From SIG452 sp045541975 (GTDB lineage: Bacteria; Bacillota; Clostridia; UMGS1840), in the NCBI GenBank assembly GCA_045541975.1, contig JAZQKB010000036.1, forward strand, positions 1 through 64,000: a DNA stretch of 64,000 nt. The letters run 5' to 3'. This document shows, piece by piece, positions 52,035 to 59,894 of this stretch. Numbering within the stretch: the stretch's first letter is position 1; each line of letters begins with the position of its first letter. The position numbers were made by a program, and so were the translations under genes. The notes under the pieces were generated by a model. The model did not search any database. It was not told where the DNA came from and worked only from the letters and a program-made list of their open reading frames with translations.

Positions 52035-52180
52035 TTTTTAAGGTGAAAATTTGTTATCACAAATTTTAATTAGAATGCCTTTTGCTATCAATCAATCGAG
52101 CCTCTCGGCGTACCTATGTACGCCTTCGGGTAACCCCTGCGGGCTCGATTGATTGATTCTGTGTCCTTTTTCTGCACCTG
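52004..52180 (+). repeat. Composite repeat, inverted copy of 27581-27760
   Basis: In order: GGCATG terminator hairpin, AAATTTGTTATCACAAATTT palindrome, AGAATGCCTTTTGCTAT, then a GGCGTAC hairpin (GGCGTAC-CTAT-GTACGCC, 52107-52124) and CCCCTGCGGG. It matches the other copy, reverse complemented, over about 160 bp with few differences. The remaining stretch to 52361 holds only the gpsA promoter and leader. Confidence 0.85.
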
Positions 52181-52308
52181 GCTTGCCGAATGGTTTGATA
52201 AAAGGCGCAGACTGCATAAAAAACGGTAGAAAGACCTACGTGTCGTTCCACCGATACATCCACGGATGCACCCCTACAAAAATCGAATTTATTTTTTCCA
52301 AAAAATCT

Positions 52309-52336
52309 TGCAAAATCGGTTTCTCTGTGTTATACT
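52309..52336 (+). promoter_or_regulatory. gpsA promoter
   Basis: TTGCAA (52309-52314), a 16-nt spacer and TATACT (52331-52336). Confidence 0.7.
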
Positions 52337-52361
52337 GATAGTTGGAAAGGTGTTGATTGTT

Positions 52362-53360
52362 GTGAGTCGTATCGCAATTTTAGGCTCCGGCAGTTGGGGC
52401 TGTGCCCTTGCACATACATTATCCGGACGTAATGATGTAATCATCTGGTCTTTTTTTCCGGAAGAAACCGAAGAATTAACCCGCTATCGGGAAAACAGAA
52501 AGTTTCTGCCCGGTGTGATATTAGAAGAACCGATCTCTTTTACAAATGATATCAAACAAGCGGTGGCAGATGCAGACTTTATTGTGTTTGCAGTGCCGTC
52601 TTTTGCGATTCGTTCCACGGCAAAAACCGTGGCACCCCTATTCCAACCCGAAAAGCAGATTGCAGTCTGTGTGGCAAAGGGATTGGAGGAGGACACCCTC
52701 TTCACCTTATCGGAAGTCATTGCCGATGAATTACCCGAAGGCAGCCATGTGTGTGCCTTATCAGGACCTACCCACGCAGAAGAAGTCGGTCGGGATCTTC
52801 CCACCACCATTGTGGCAGCCTGCCCCGAAGAAGAGGTATCGTTGGCTGTGCAATACAATTTTATGAATGAAAAATTCCGTGTGTATACCTCCACCGACAG
52901 CAAGGGTGTGGAGCTTGGCGGCACGGTGAAAAATATTATTGCTCTTTGTGCCGGCATTTCCGACGGTTGCGGTTTTGGAGACAATGCCAAAGCGGCGCTG
53001 ATGACCCGCGGAATGTATGAAATTGCAAAATTAGGCGTGGCAATGGGCGGTAAAGTAGAAACCTTTTACGGGTTGTCCGGTATGGGTGATTTAATCGTGA
53101 CCTGCACCAGTCAACATTCCAGAAACCGCCGTTGCGGTGTGTTCATCGGTCAGGGAATGAGTCCTGAAGACGCTATGCGGGAAGTGAACATGGTAGTGGA
53201 AGGCATCAAATGCTTAAAAGCCGTGTATAAAGCTTCCCAAAAGTTCCAGGTTTCCATGCCGATTATCCACGAAGCATATCAGATTGTGTACGAAGGGAAA
53301 AATCCCAAAGAATCTGCCATCGGCTTGATGTGCCGTGATAAAAAGGCAGAACGCTCCTAA
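52362..53360 (+). CDS. gpsA: Glycerol-3-phosphate dehydrogenase [NAD(P)+]
   Basis: A cytosolic enzyme reducing dihydroxyacetone phosphate to sn-glycerol 3-phosphate for phospholipids, 332 residues. Seen: the N-terminal nucleotide-binding loop ILGSGSWGCALAH, VCVAKGLEED, ALSGPTHAEEV, the catalytic-region GGTVKNIIALCAGISDG and GLSGMGDLIVTC. There is no in-frame ATG at the expected start; I chose GTG at 52362, because the family start (SRIAILGSGSWG) begins there and the promoter -10 lies upstream. The GGAAAGG is 11 bases away, so a TTG or GTG a few codons earlier cannot be excluded. Confidence 0.94.
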   Translation: MSRIAILGSGSWGCALAHTLSGRNDVIIWSFFPEETEELTRYRENRKFLPGVILEEPISFTNDIKQAVADADFIVFAVPSFAIRSTAKTVAPLFQPEKQIAVCVAKGLEEDTLFTLSEVIADELPEGSHVCALSGPTHAEEVGRDLPTTIVAACPEEEVSLAVQYNFMNEKFRVYTSTDSKGVELGGTVKNIIALCAGISDGCGFGDNAKAALMTRGMYEIAKLGVAMGGKVETFYGLSGMGDLIVTCTSQHSRNRRCGVFIGQGMSPEDAMREVNMVVEGIKCLKAVYKASQKFQVSMPIIHEAYQIVYEGKNPKESAIGLMCRDKKAERS

Positions 53361-53404
53361 AAAATTTCCAAGAAAGAACGGTGTAACCGTGCGGGGTGAT
53401 CGAA

Positions 53405-54346
53405 ATGTATAGCATTTATAAATCCTATGACGGAAAAATTCAGCAGATTTCAGCACTGGAAAAGGACTGCTGGATTAATTTCGTTGATCCTGACGATAGG
53501 GACACCCGTTTTCTGACCCAGGAGCTTGGCATTGACCATGATTTCATCCGTTCCTCCTTGGATGAAGAAGAAATGTCCCGTGTTGAAACTGACGATAACG
53601 GCACCACCTTAATCATCGTGGATATCCCTGCTCCCGAAAAAGAGGAGCATGTGGGAAACACCATTTTGTTTGAAACATTGCCTTTATCCATTATTTTACA
53701 TAAAGATTATATTATCACCATTTGTAATGATGAAACCGCCATTTTAAAGGCTTTTACCGACGGTGTGGTCAAGCAGGTGCATACCCATATGAAGACCCGT
53801 TTTATCCTGCAGATTTTATACCGTGTGGCAAGTAAATACCTGTTTTACTTAAAACAGATTGATAAAATTTCAAGCTATGTGGAACGGCAGTTGCACCGTT
53901 CTATGAAGAACAAAGAGTTAATTCAGTTATTGGATTTGGAAAAATCTCTGGTGTTCTTCTCTACCTCTCTAAAGGCAAACGAAATCACCATGCAGAAAAT
54001 CCGTCGCGGAAAATTTATCCGTCTGTATGAGGAAGACGAAGACCTGCTGGAAGATGTGTTAATCGAAACCAACCAGGCAATCGAAATGTCCAACATTTAT
54101 TCCAACATTCTATCCGGAACCATGGACGCTTTTGCTTCGGTGATCTCCAACAACTTAAACATCGTGATGAAGGTGCTGGCTTCCATCACCATCTTAATGG
54201 CGATTCCCAATATCGTAACCTCCTTCTATGGAATGAACATTCAGGGAGGTATCCCCATGGATCAGTTCTGGTGGTTCCCGCTGGCAATTTCCGTGGTTGC
54301 CATCTGTGTGGCTGCGTGGATTTTAATTAAAAAGGACATGCTCTAG
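53405..54346 (+). CDS. corA: CorA-family magnesium transporter
   Basis: A Mg2+/Co2+ channel of the CorA family, 313 residues. Seen: a large N-terminal cytoplasmic domain, then two C-terminal membrane helices with the diagnostic YGMN motif at the pore mouth (FYGMNIQGGIPM) and a basic end (KKDML). I chose the ATG at 53405; GGGGTG is six bases upstream. It lies 44 bp after gpsA and might be co-transcribed, ending at a perfect terminator. Confidence 0.94.
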   Translation: MYSIYKSYDGKIQQISALEKDCWINFVDPDDRDTRFLTQELGIDHDFIRSSLDEEEMSRVETDDNGTTLIIVDIPAPEKEEHVGNTILFETLPLSIILHKDYIITICNDETAILKAFTDGVVKQVHTHMKTRFILQILYRVASKYLFYLKQIDKISSYVERQLHRSMKNKELIQLLDLEKSLVFFSTSLKANEITMQKIRRGKFIRLYEEDEDLLEDVLIETNQAIEMSNIYSNILSGTMDAFASVISNNLNIVMKVLASITILMAIPNIVTSFYGMNIQGGIPMDQFWWFPLAISVVAICVAAWILIKKDML

Positions 54347-54404
54347 GTCGTGTGTTTTGTTGCTATCGGCTCCATTCGCACGAAAAAAACCGAAAAAATC
54401 ATCC

Positions 54405-54430
54405 AAAACCCTTGATTTTCAAGGGTTTTT
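54405..54430 (+). terminator. Terminator of corA
   Basis: AAAACCCTTGA-TTT-TCAAGGGTTTTT. Confidence 0.9.
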
Positions 54431-54485
54431 GCATAATCAGAAACATCACGAAAAAAACACTTAAAAAAGGAATTTTTTTACAAAA

Positions 54486-55799
54486 ATGAAAACTTTTCGC
54501 ATTATCACCTTGGGTTGTAAGGTGAATCAGTATGAATCGGAAGCTTTGGCACAGCAATTCCAAAAGGCAGGGTACCGTCCTGCCGAAAAAGGAGAAGCTG
54601 TGTCTGTTTCGGTTGTGAACACCTGCTCGGTTACCAATATGAGTGACAGAAAATCCCGAAAGCTGATTCGTCAATGTGCAAAGGACAGCGACTTTGTGGC
54701 AGTCTGCGGGTGCTATGCCCAGGCAAAACCGGAGGAAGCTGCCCAAATTGAAGGAGTAGATCTGGTGATCGGCAACGGTGATAAGCACCGTCTTTTCAGA
54801 AAAATAGAAGAAAAACTGTTATCAAAAGAAATGGAAAAAATTTCCATTTCTTCCTTAACGGCAGAAACCTCTTTTGACAAAGAGCCTATCACAAACTACC
54901 GGGAAAAAACCAGAGCCATTTTAAAAATTCAGGATGGCTGCAATTCCTTCTGTTCCTATTGTATCATTCCCTATGTGAGAGGGCGACTCCGAAGCCGAAA
55001 TCCCTTGGAAATTCTGGAAGAGGCAAAGATTCTTGCCCAAAACGGATACCAGGAAATTGTGTTAGCAGGGATTCATGTTTGTAAATACGGAGCCGATTTT
55101 TCCGATGCTGTTTGCGATTCTCCCATCAAGGATTTAACCGACTTATTGGTGGAATTGGAACAAATTGACGGAATTTTTCGGATCCGTTTAAGCTCTATCG
55201 AACCGTTTGCCTTTCACGAAAAGTTTTTTTCCTACTATCAAACATCCAAAAAGCTTTGCCCGTCTTTCCATATTTCTTTGCAGAGCGGTTCTGATACGGT
55301 GCTCAAAAGAATGAACAGACACTATACCGCAGAATACTATCAAAAAACTGTGGAAACCCTACGGGAAATCAAGCCGGAAACCACGGTAACCACCGATGTG
55401 ATTGTGGGATTCCCCGGGGAAACGGAAGAAGAATTTCAACAAACTCTTTCTCTGATCAGAAAAGTGGGCTTCCTGAAGGTGCATACCTTCCCCTATTCCA
55501 GACGCTCCGGTACGGTGGCAGATGCTATGCCGGATCAGATTCCCCAAAATATCAAGGAGATTCGCAGTAAAGCGGTATTGGAGCTATCAGACCAGCAGGA
55601 AAAAGCAGTGTTGCAGGAATTTATCGGGAAACCGCTTTTGGTTCTGGCAGAAGAAGAAAAACAGGGTGGTATGTACGGATTAAGCGAAAATCATCTGCCT
55701 GTGATTTTAGAAGGGGAAGGGATTTTGGAAAACAATATTTATCCCGCAATTCCTTACAAAACAGACGGCATGTTGTTATATGCAAAAGTATCCCCGTAA
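54486..55799 (+). CDS. mtaB: tRNA t6A37 methylthiotransferase
   Basis: A radical SAM enzyme that adds a methylthio group to t6A37 in tRNA reading ANN codons, 437 residues. Seen: the N-terminal UPF0004 domain with TLGCKVNQYESEAL, NTCSVT and CGCYAQ (the three cluster cysteines), the radical SAM motif CNSFCSYCIIPYVRGRLRSR, and a C-terminal TRAM-like region. These features fit MtaB/YqeV rather than MiaB. Its ribosome binding site (AAAGGA) is rather far from the ATG. A terminator follows. Confidence 0.95.
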   Translation: MKTFRIITLGCKVNQYESEALAQQFQKAGYRPAEKGEAVSVSVVNTCSVTNMSDRKSRKLIRQCAKDSDFVAVCGCYAQAKPEEAAQIEGVDLVIGNGDKHRLFRKIEEKLLSKEMEKISISSLTAETSFDKEPITNYREKTRAILKIQDGCNSFCSYCIIPYVRGRLRSRNPLEILEEAKILAQNGYQEIVLAGIHVCKYGADFSDAVCDSPIKDLTDLLVELEQIDGIFRIRLSSIEPFAFHEKFFSYYQTSKKLCPSFHISLQSGSDTVLKRMNRHYTAEYYQKTVETLREIKPETTVTTDVIVGFPGETEEEFQQTLSLIRKVGFLKVHTFPYSRRSGTVADAMPDQIPQNIKEIRSKAVLELSDQQEKAVLQEFIGKPLLVLAEEEKQGGMYGLSENHLPVILEGEGILENNIYPAIPYKTDGMLLYAKVSP

Positions 55800-55805
55800 T
55801 AACCC

Positions 55806-55844
55806 AAAAAAGCACGGAATCCCCTGGGATTGCGTGCTTTTTTT
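55806..55844. terminator. Bidirectional terminator
   Basis: AAAAAAGCACG-GAATCCC-CT-GGGATTG-CGTGCTTTTTTT, convergent between mtaB and the small minus-strand gene. Confidence 0.88.
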
Positions 55845-55848
55845 CTTG

Positions 55849-56082
55849 CTATTCTTTTTTTCCAAGCCTACGGAAGCAACAATCTAAAAACACTGCTCCC
55901 CATACGCCCTGACTGACCAATATCACTGATAGAATCAGCAAATACCGTGCAGCCAAAATATTTTGAAAAGCTGCCGCAACAAATATGCCAACCAAGACGA
56001 AAAGAATTGCTACCCGAAGAAACCATCGCAATAAAACAATACACCGTTTTTCCACGGTTTTAAACGCTTCTCTGATCTTCAT
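55849..56082 (-). CDS. Small membrane protein, unknown
   Basis: A 77-residue reading frame with two strongly hydrophobic segments (about residues 18-38 and 44-66) and a basic C-terminal end (CCFRRLGKKE). I chose the ATG at 56082 with GAGG upstream; an ATG 12 codons earlier is possible, and AGGAGG lies between the two. It is followed by a good terminator and preceded by the parS cluster. I do not recognise a family. Confidence 0.55.
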   Translation of the reverse strand: MKIREAFKTVEKRCIVLLRWFLRVAILFVLVGIFVAAAFQNILAARYLLILSVILVSQGVWGAVFLDCCFRRLGKKE

Positions 56083-56157
56083 AAAATCCTCATACCTCCT
56101 GTCTTTTTGATGCTCCATGTATCAGATCCTCTGTTGCTTCCCAATCGATTCCAAAAC

Positions 56158-56173
56158 TGTTCCACGGGGAACA
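56158..56173. other. parS-like site 1
   Basis: TGTTCCACGGGGAACA, a near-palindrome differing from the perfect TGTTCCACGTGGAACA at one central base. It matches the clostridial and Bacillus parS pattern (TGTTTCACGTGAAACA). Confidence 0.8.
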
Positions 56174-56227
56174 TTTTGGATAGAATTAAATGTCTTCATA
56201 AAAAATTTATTTTTTTATGAAAAACTA

Positions 56228-56256
56228 TAGACTTTTTTGCCGTATTGTGATACAAT
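56228..56256 (+). promoter_or_regulatory. Possible parAB promoter
   Basis: TACAAT (56251-56256) with a weak TAGACT (56228-56233) 17 nt upstream. It lies between parS-like sites 1 and 2, so ParB binding could influence it. Confidence 0.5.
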
Positions 56257-56299
56257 AATCGGTACCCACCTAATTTTTAGATGGAAAATCTGCAGATTT

Positions 56300-56315
56300 T
56301 GTTCCACGGGGAACA
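56300..56315. other. parS-like site 2
   Basis: The identical 16-mer TGTTCCACGGGGAACA in the same orientation as sites 1 and 3. Confidence 0.8.
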
Positions 56316-56345
56316 ATGTTGGCAGAAATTACATAAGAAACAAGA

Positions 56346-56361
56346 TGTTCCACGGGGAACA
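56346..56361. other. parS-like site 3
   Basis: The identical 16-mer, 46 bases after site 2 and 48 bases before the parA start codon. Confidence 0.8.
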
Positions 56362-56408
56362 TTCTGTATGATTGTTACGATCGTTGCAAAACGAGAAAGG
56401 TCGAAATC

Positions 56409-57173
56409 ATGGGAAAAATTATTGCAGTTGCCAATCAGAAAGGCGGCGTTGGCAAAACCACCTCCGCCATTAATATTGCGGCTTGCTTAGGTCATTTTGG
56501 CAAGAAAGTTCTGCTCATTGATGCTGACCCTCAGGGGAATGCCACCAGCGGTGTGGGCGTGGATAAGGAAAGTGTGGAAACCTCCTTCTACGATGTTCTG
56601 ATCGGAAACGAACCCATCGAAAAGTCAGTCATTGCAACCAATTTCAAAAATCTTTGGGTCTGCCCCTGTAATATTGAGCTGGCAGGTGCCGAGGTGGAAT
56701 TGGTCGGCGTTAATGACCGTGAGTTCCAGTTTTCCAAGTCCTTGGAACCCATCCGGGATGTGTATGATTTTGTGATTGTGGACTGTCCGCCCTCACTGGG
56801 GTTAATCACCATCAACATTTTATCCGGGTCCGATTCCATTGTGATTCCGCTGCAGTGTGAGTATTTCGCCTTAGAAGGCCTCAGTCAGCTGATGAATACC
56901 TTACGAAAAATTAAATCCCGCTACAATGAAAATCTGGAAGTGGAGGGGGTTGTGCTTACCATGTATGACGGCAGAACCAACCTAACCCTTCAGGTAGCAG
57001 GGGAGATTAAAAAGTATTTTGGAGAAAAGGTGTTTAAATCACCGGTTCCCAGAAGTGTGCGGTTGGGAGAAGCTCCCAGTTACGGAGAACCGATTTTATA
57101 TTATGATAAACGTTCCCACTGCACCGAAGCGTACCTGCGGATTGCCCAGGATATTATGGATCACAACAAGTAA
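56409..57173 (+). CDS. parA: Chromosome partitioning ATPase ParA/Soj
   Basis: A Walker-type ATPase that works with ParB at parS to organise origins and, in Bacillus, to regulate DnaA. 254 residues, normal for Soj. Seen: the deviant Walker A KGGVGKTTSAINIA at residues 11-24, DADPQGNATSG, and VDCPPSLGLITINIL. The ATG follows AAAGG. It has three parS-like sites upstream and is followed 45 bp later by parB. Confidence 0.96.
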   Translation: MGKIIAVANQKGGVGKTTSAINIAACLGHFGKKVLLIDADPQGNATSGVGVDKESVETSFYDVLIGNEPIEKSVIATNFKNLWVCPCNIELAGAEVELVGVNDREFQFSKSLEPIRDVYDFVIVDCPPSLGLITINILSGSDSIVIPLQCEYFALEGLSQLMNTLRKIKSRYNENLEVEGVVLTMYDGRTNLTLQVAGEIKKYFGEKVFKSPVPRSVRLGEAPSYGEPILYYDKRSHCTEAYLRIAQDIMDHNK

Positions 57174-57218
57174 TGCTGGTTTGAATCTGTCAACCGGTAA
57201 AAGAGAGGATATGAAACT

Positions 57219-58070
57219 ATGACGAAAAAAGGCGGACTTGGCCGGGGTCTTTCATCTTTGTTGGAAGAAAAAATTGAAACCGGTTCCGGACGCGTAAACG
57301 AGCTTTCCATTATGGACATTGAGCCAAATCCCACACAGCCCAGAAAGGATTTTTCCGAAGAAGGCTTGCAGGCATTGGCAGACTCCATTGCGGAGGTTGG
57401 GGTATTGTCCCCGATTTTAGTCAGACAAAAAGACAACGGCTTATATGAAATCATTGCGGGAGAACGCCGTTGGCGTGCTTCTAAACTGGCAGGAAAGAAG
57501 AAAATTCCTGCGATTGTGAAGGATTATGAAACCAAAGAAGTGATGGAAATTGCCTTGATTGAAAACCTTCAGAGGGAAGACTTAAATCCCTTGGAAGAAG
57601 CCATGGGCTACCAGACCTTAAAAGAACAGTTTGGATTAACCCAGGAAGAAATTGCCAAACGGGTATCCAAAAGCCGTTCCACCGTTGCCAACATTTTAAG
57701 AATTTTAAATCTGCCGGATTTTGTGTTAAAAGAAATCAAGGCAGGGAAGGTCAGCTTAGGACATGCGAAAGCGCTGTCATCCTTGGAATCAGACGAATCC
57801 AAGAAACTGCTCCTGTATGAAATTGTGAAAAATGAAATTTCCGTTCGGGATGCAGAGGAGCTTGCGAAAAAGCTTTCCCAGAAGAAACGAACCAACTTAA
57901 TTAAGAAAACCTTGAAAAAAGATCCCAACCTGATTGAAGTGGAATCTCAGCTGACCAAAAAATTCGGCACCAAGGTGCAGATTAAGAGCGGTAAAATCAA
58001 AAGTAAAATTGAAATTGAATATTACTCTCAGGATGATTTGAAACGAATCATTGATGCCTTTTTGGAATAG
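57219..58070 (+). CDS. parB: Chromosome partitioning protein ParB/Spo0J
   Basis: A CTP-dependent DNA clamp that loads at parS and recruits SMC, 283 residues. Seen: the N-terminal LGRGLSSLLEE, the CTPase motif region with GERRWRASKLAG, the ENLQREDLNPLEEA segment, a helix-turn-helix (EEIAKRVSKSRSTVANILRILNLP) and a C-terminal dimerisation domain. The spacing of the ribosome binding site (GAGAGG) is long, about 12 bases. Forms an operon with parA. Confidence 0.95.
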   Translation: MTKKGGLGRGLSSLLEEKIETGSGRVNELSIMDIEPNPTQPRKDFSEEGLQALADSIAEVGVLSPILVRQKDNGLYEIIAGERRWRASKLAGKKKIPAIVKDYETKEVMEIALIENLQREDLNPLEEAMGYQTLKEQFGLTQEEIAKRVSKSRSTVANILRILNLPDFVLKEIKAGKVSLGHAKALSSLESDESKKLLLYEIVKNEISVRDAEELAKKLSQKKRTNLIKKTLKKDPNLIEVESQLTKKFGTKVQIKSGKIKSKIEIEYYSQDDLKRIIDAFLE

Positions 58071-58153
58071 TGGAATGATTTTAGGATAAATTCCAGAAAA
58101 ACCAAAAGACAATCTAACAAAAAACACCGAAAAAATTGTATCAAATATTGAGC

Positions 58154-58182
58154 TTGACGGCTCACAAGCCACATCATATAAT
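58154..58182 (+). promoter_or_regulatory. serS promoter
   Basis: TTGACG (58154-58159), a 17-nt spacer and TATAAT (58177-58182). The leader is only about 40 nt, so no T-box is possible. Confidence 0.85.
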
Positions 58183-58228
58183 AGAATCGTAAAAGGGCGA
58201 TAGCAAGTGCCAAAGAAGGAGAATGATT

Positions 58229-59497
58229 ATGCTGGACTTAAAACGTATCCGTGATGAAAAAGAAGAAGTAAAACGTCTGTTAACCATTAAAAAAGCTGAC
58301 ATTTCTTTACTGGAGAGAGTCAGCGAATTAGACGAAAAAAGAAGAACTCTGACTTTTCAGGCAGAAAACTTAAAAAATAAACAGAATACTGTTTCCAAGG
58401 AAATTCCCAAACTGAAAAAGGAAGGCAAAGATGTTGCTCCCATTTTCCAGGAAATGAAGGAATTATCCGAACAGATTAAAGGCATGGACAAGGAGCTTTC
58501 CGAAATTCAGGAAGAACTGCAGGCAACCTTATTAAAGATTCCCAACACTCCTGCAGAATGTGTACCGGACGGCAACTCTGATGAAGATAACAAAGAAATC
58601 AGAAAATGGGGAACTCCCAGAGAATTTGATTTCCAGTTTAAACCCCACTGGGATATCGGGGAAGATTTAGGAATTTTAGATTTTGAACGTGGTGCCAAAA
58701 TTACCGGTTCCCGTTTCACCGTATACAAAGGACTGGGTGCAAAATTAGAACGCGCTGTGATCAGCTTCTTCTTAGATACCCATACCCAAAACGGTTACAC
58801 CGAAATTTTACCTCCCTATATGGTAAACCGTGCTTCCATGACCGGTACCGGTCAGCTTCCCAAATTTGAAGAAGATGCTTTCTCTTTAAATAACTGTGAC
58901 TACTTTATGATTCCCACCGCAGAAGTTCCTGTGACCAATCTGCACAGAGATGAAATTGTAAAGAAAGAAGACCTGCCCATTAAATACTGTGCTTATTCCG
59001 CATGTTTTCGTGCAGAAGCAGGCAGCGCAGGCCGTGATACCAGAGGCTTGATCCGTCAGCATCAGTTTAACAAAGTGGAATTGGTAAAATTTGCAAATCC
59101 CGAAAATTCCTTCCAGGAATTAGAATCTTTAACCAATGATGCAGAAAGACTGCTTCAGCTGTTAGGCTTACCTTACAGAGTGGTTCTGCTTTGCTCCGGT
59201 GACTTAGGCTTCTCCTCTGCAATGACATACGATTTGGAAGTATATTTACCCAGCTACGGCAGATATGTGGAAATTTCTTCCTGCTCCAACTTCGTGGATT
59301 ATCAGGCAAGAAGAGCCAACATTAAGTTTAAAGAAGATATTAACTCCAAACCCCAGTTTGTGCATACCTTAAACGGTTCCGGTCTGGCTGTTGGCAGAAC
59401 CGTGGCAGCAATTTTAGAAAACTATCAGAACGAAGACGGCTCCGTAACCGTTCCCGAAGTGCTGCGTCCGTACATGGGCACCGATCTTTTGGTATAG
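58229..59497 (+). CDS. serS: Seryl-tRNA synthetase
   Basis: A class II synthetase charging tRNA-Ser, 422 residues. Seen: the N-terminal long coiled-coil arm (residues 25-100), motif 2 CFRAEAGSAGRDTRGLIRQHQFNKVE and motif 3 GSGLAVGRTVAAILENYQ. I chose the second ATG (58229) because AAGGAG is seven bases before it, only one base before the first. SerS next to dnaA is known in Firmicutes. Seryl synthetase genes often have a T-box; this one has none. Confidence 0.97.
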   Translation: MLDLKRIRDEKEEVKRLLTIKKADISLLERVSELDEKRRTLTFQAENLKNKQNTVSKEIPKLKKEGKDVAPIFQEMKELSEQIKGMDKELSEIQEELQATLLKIPNTPAECVPDGNSDEDNKEIRKWGTPREFDFQFKPHWDIGEDLGILDFERGAKITGSRFTVYKGLGAKLERAVISFFLDTHTQNGYTEILPPYMVNRASMTGTGQLPKFEEDAFSLNNCDYFMIPTAEVPVTNLHRDEIVKKEDLPIKYCAYSACFRAEAGSAGRDTRGLIRQHQFNKVELVKFANPENSFQELESLTNDAERLLQLLGLPYRVVLLCSGDLGFSSAMTYDLEVYLPSYGRYVEISSCSNFVDYQARRANIKFKEDINSKPQFVHTLNGSGLAVGRTVAAILENYQNEDGSVTVPEVLRPYMGTDLLV

Positions 59498-59600
59498 CTC
59501 AACACAAAACAGTACGATAAACTATAGTATCACACAGTTGCTTTTTAGATATTGTTCTATTCAAAGAAGTGTTGTGCCAAAAACCCTGTTAATCGTGCAA

Positions 59601-59755
59601 TACCAAAAATATTTGCGAGGTGCTATGTAAAAGGTTTTCATAACTTCAGATAGTGCCATACCAAAAAAACCATACCAAAAAAAGTCATGCTAAAAATATT
59701 TGCGAGATACTGTCTATCATGTTTTCATAACCTCGGATAGTGTCATGCTAAAAAA
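59601..59755 (+). repeat. Direct repeat pair upstream of dnaA (87-bp period)
   Basis: Two units, starting at 59601 and 59688, share the order: AAAAATATTTGCGAG, then TTTTCATAAC, then GATAGTG, then CATACCAAAA or CATGCTAAAA. The 20-mer CAGATAGTGCCATACCAAAA of unit 1 (59647-59666) occurs again, unchanged, in the dnaN leader at 61865-61884. The 395-bp gap 59498-59894 holds these repeats and DnaA-box-like sites; I see no gene. Confidence 0.8.
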
Positions 59756-59825
59756 AATAAAAATTATTCTGACAATTATTATGTAAACCTGAAAATGTGA
59801 AAAACCTTAGGGATTATGGGAAAGG

Positions 59826-59870
59826 TTTTCCACACAAAATTGAAAAATATTCCACAAAAAATGTGGATAA
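59826..59870 (+). other. DnaA-box region upstream of dnaA
   Basis: A perfect DnaA box TGTGGATAA is at 59862-59870, with near matches TTTTCCACA at 59826-59834 and ATTCCACA just before. These lie immediately upstream of dnaA and may serve autoregulation or origin function. Confidence 0.7.
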
Positions 59871-59894
59871 ATCCAAAAAATGAGGTGAAATCAC

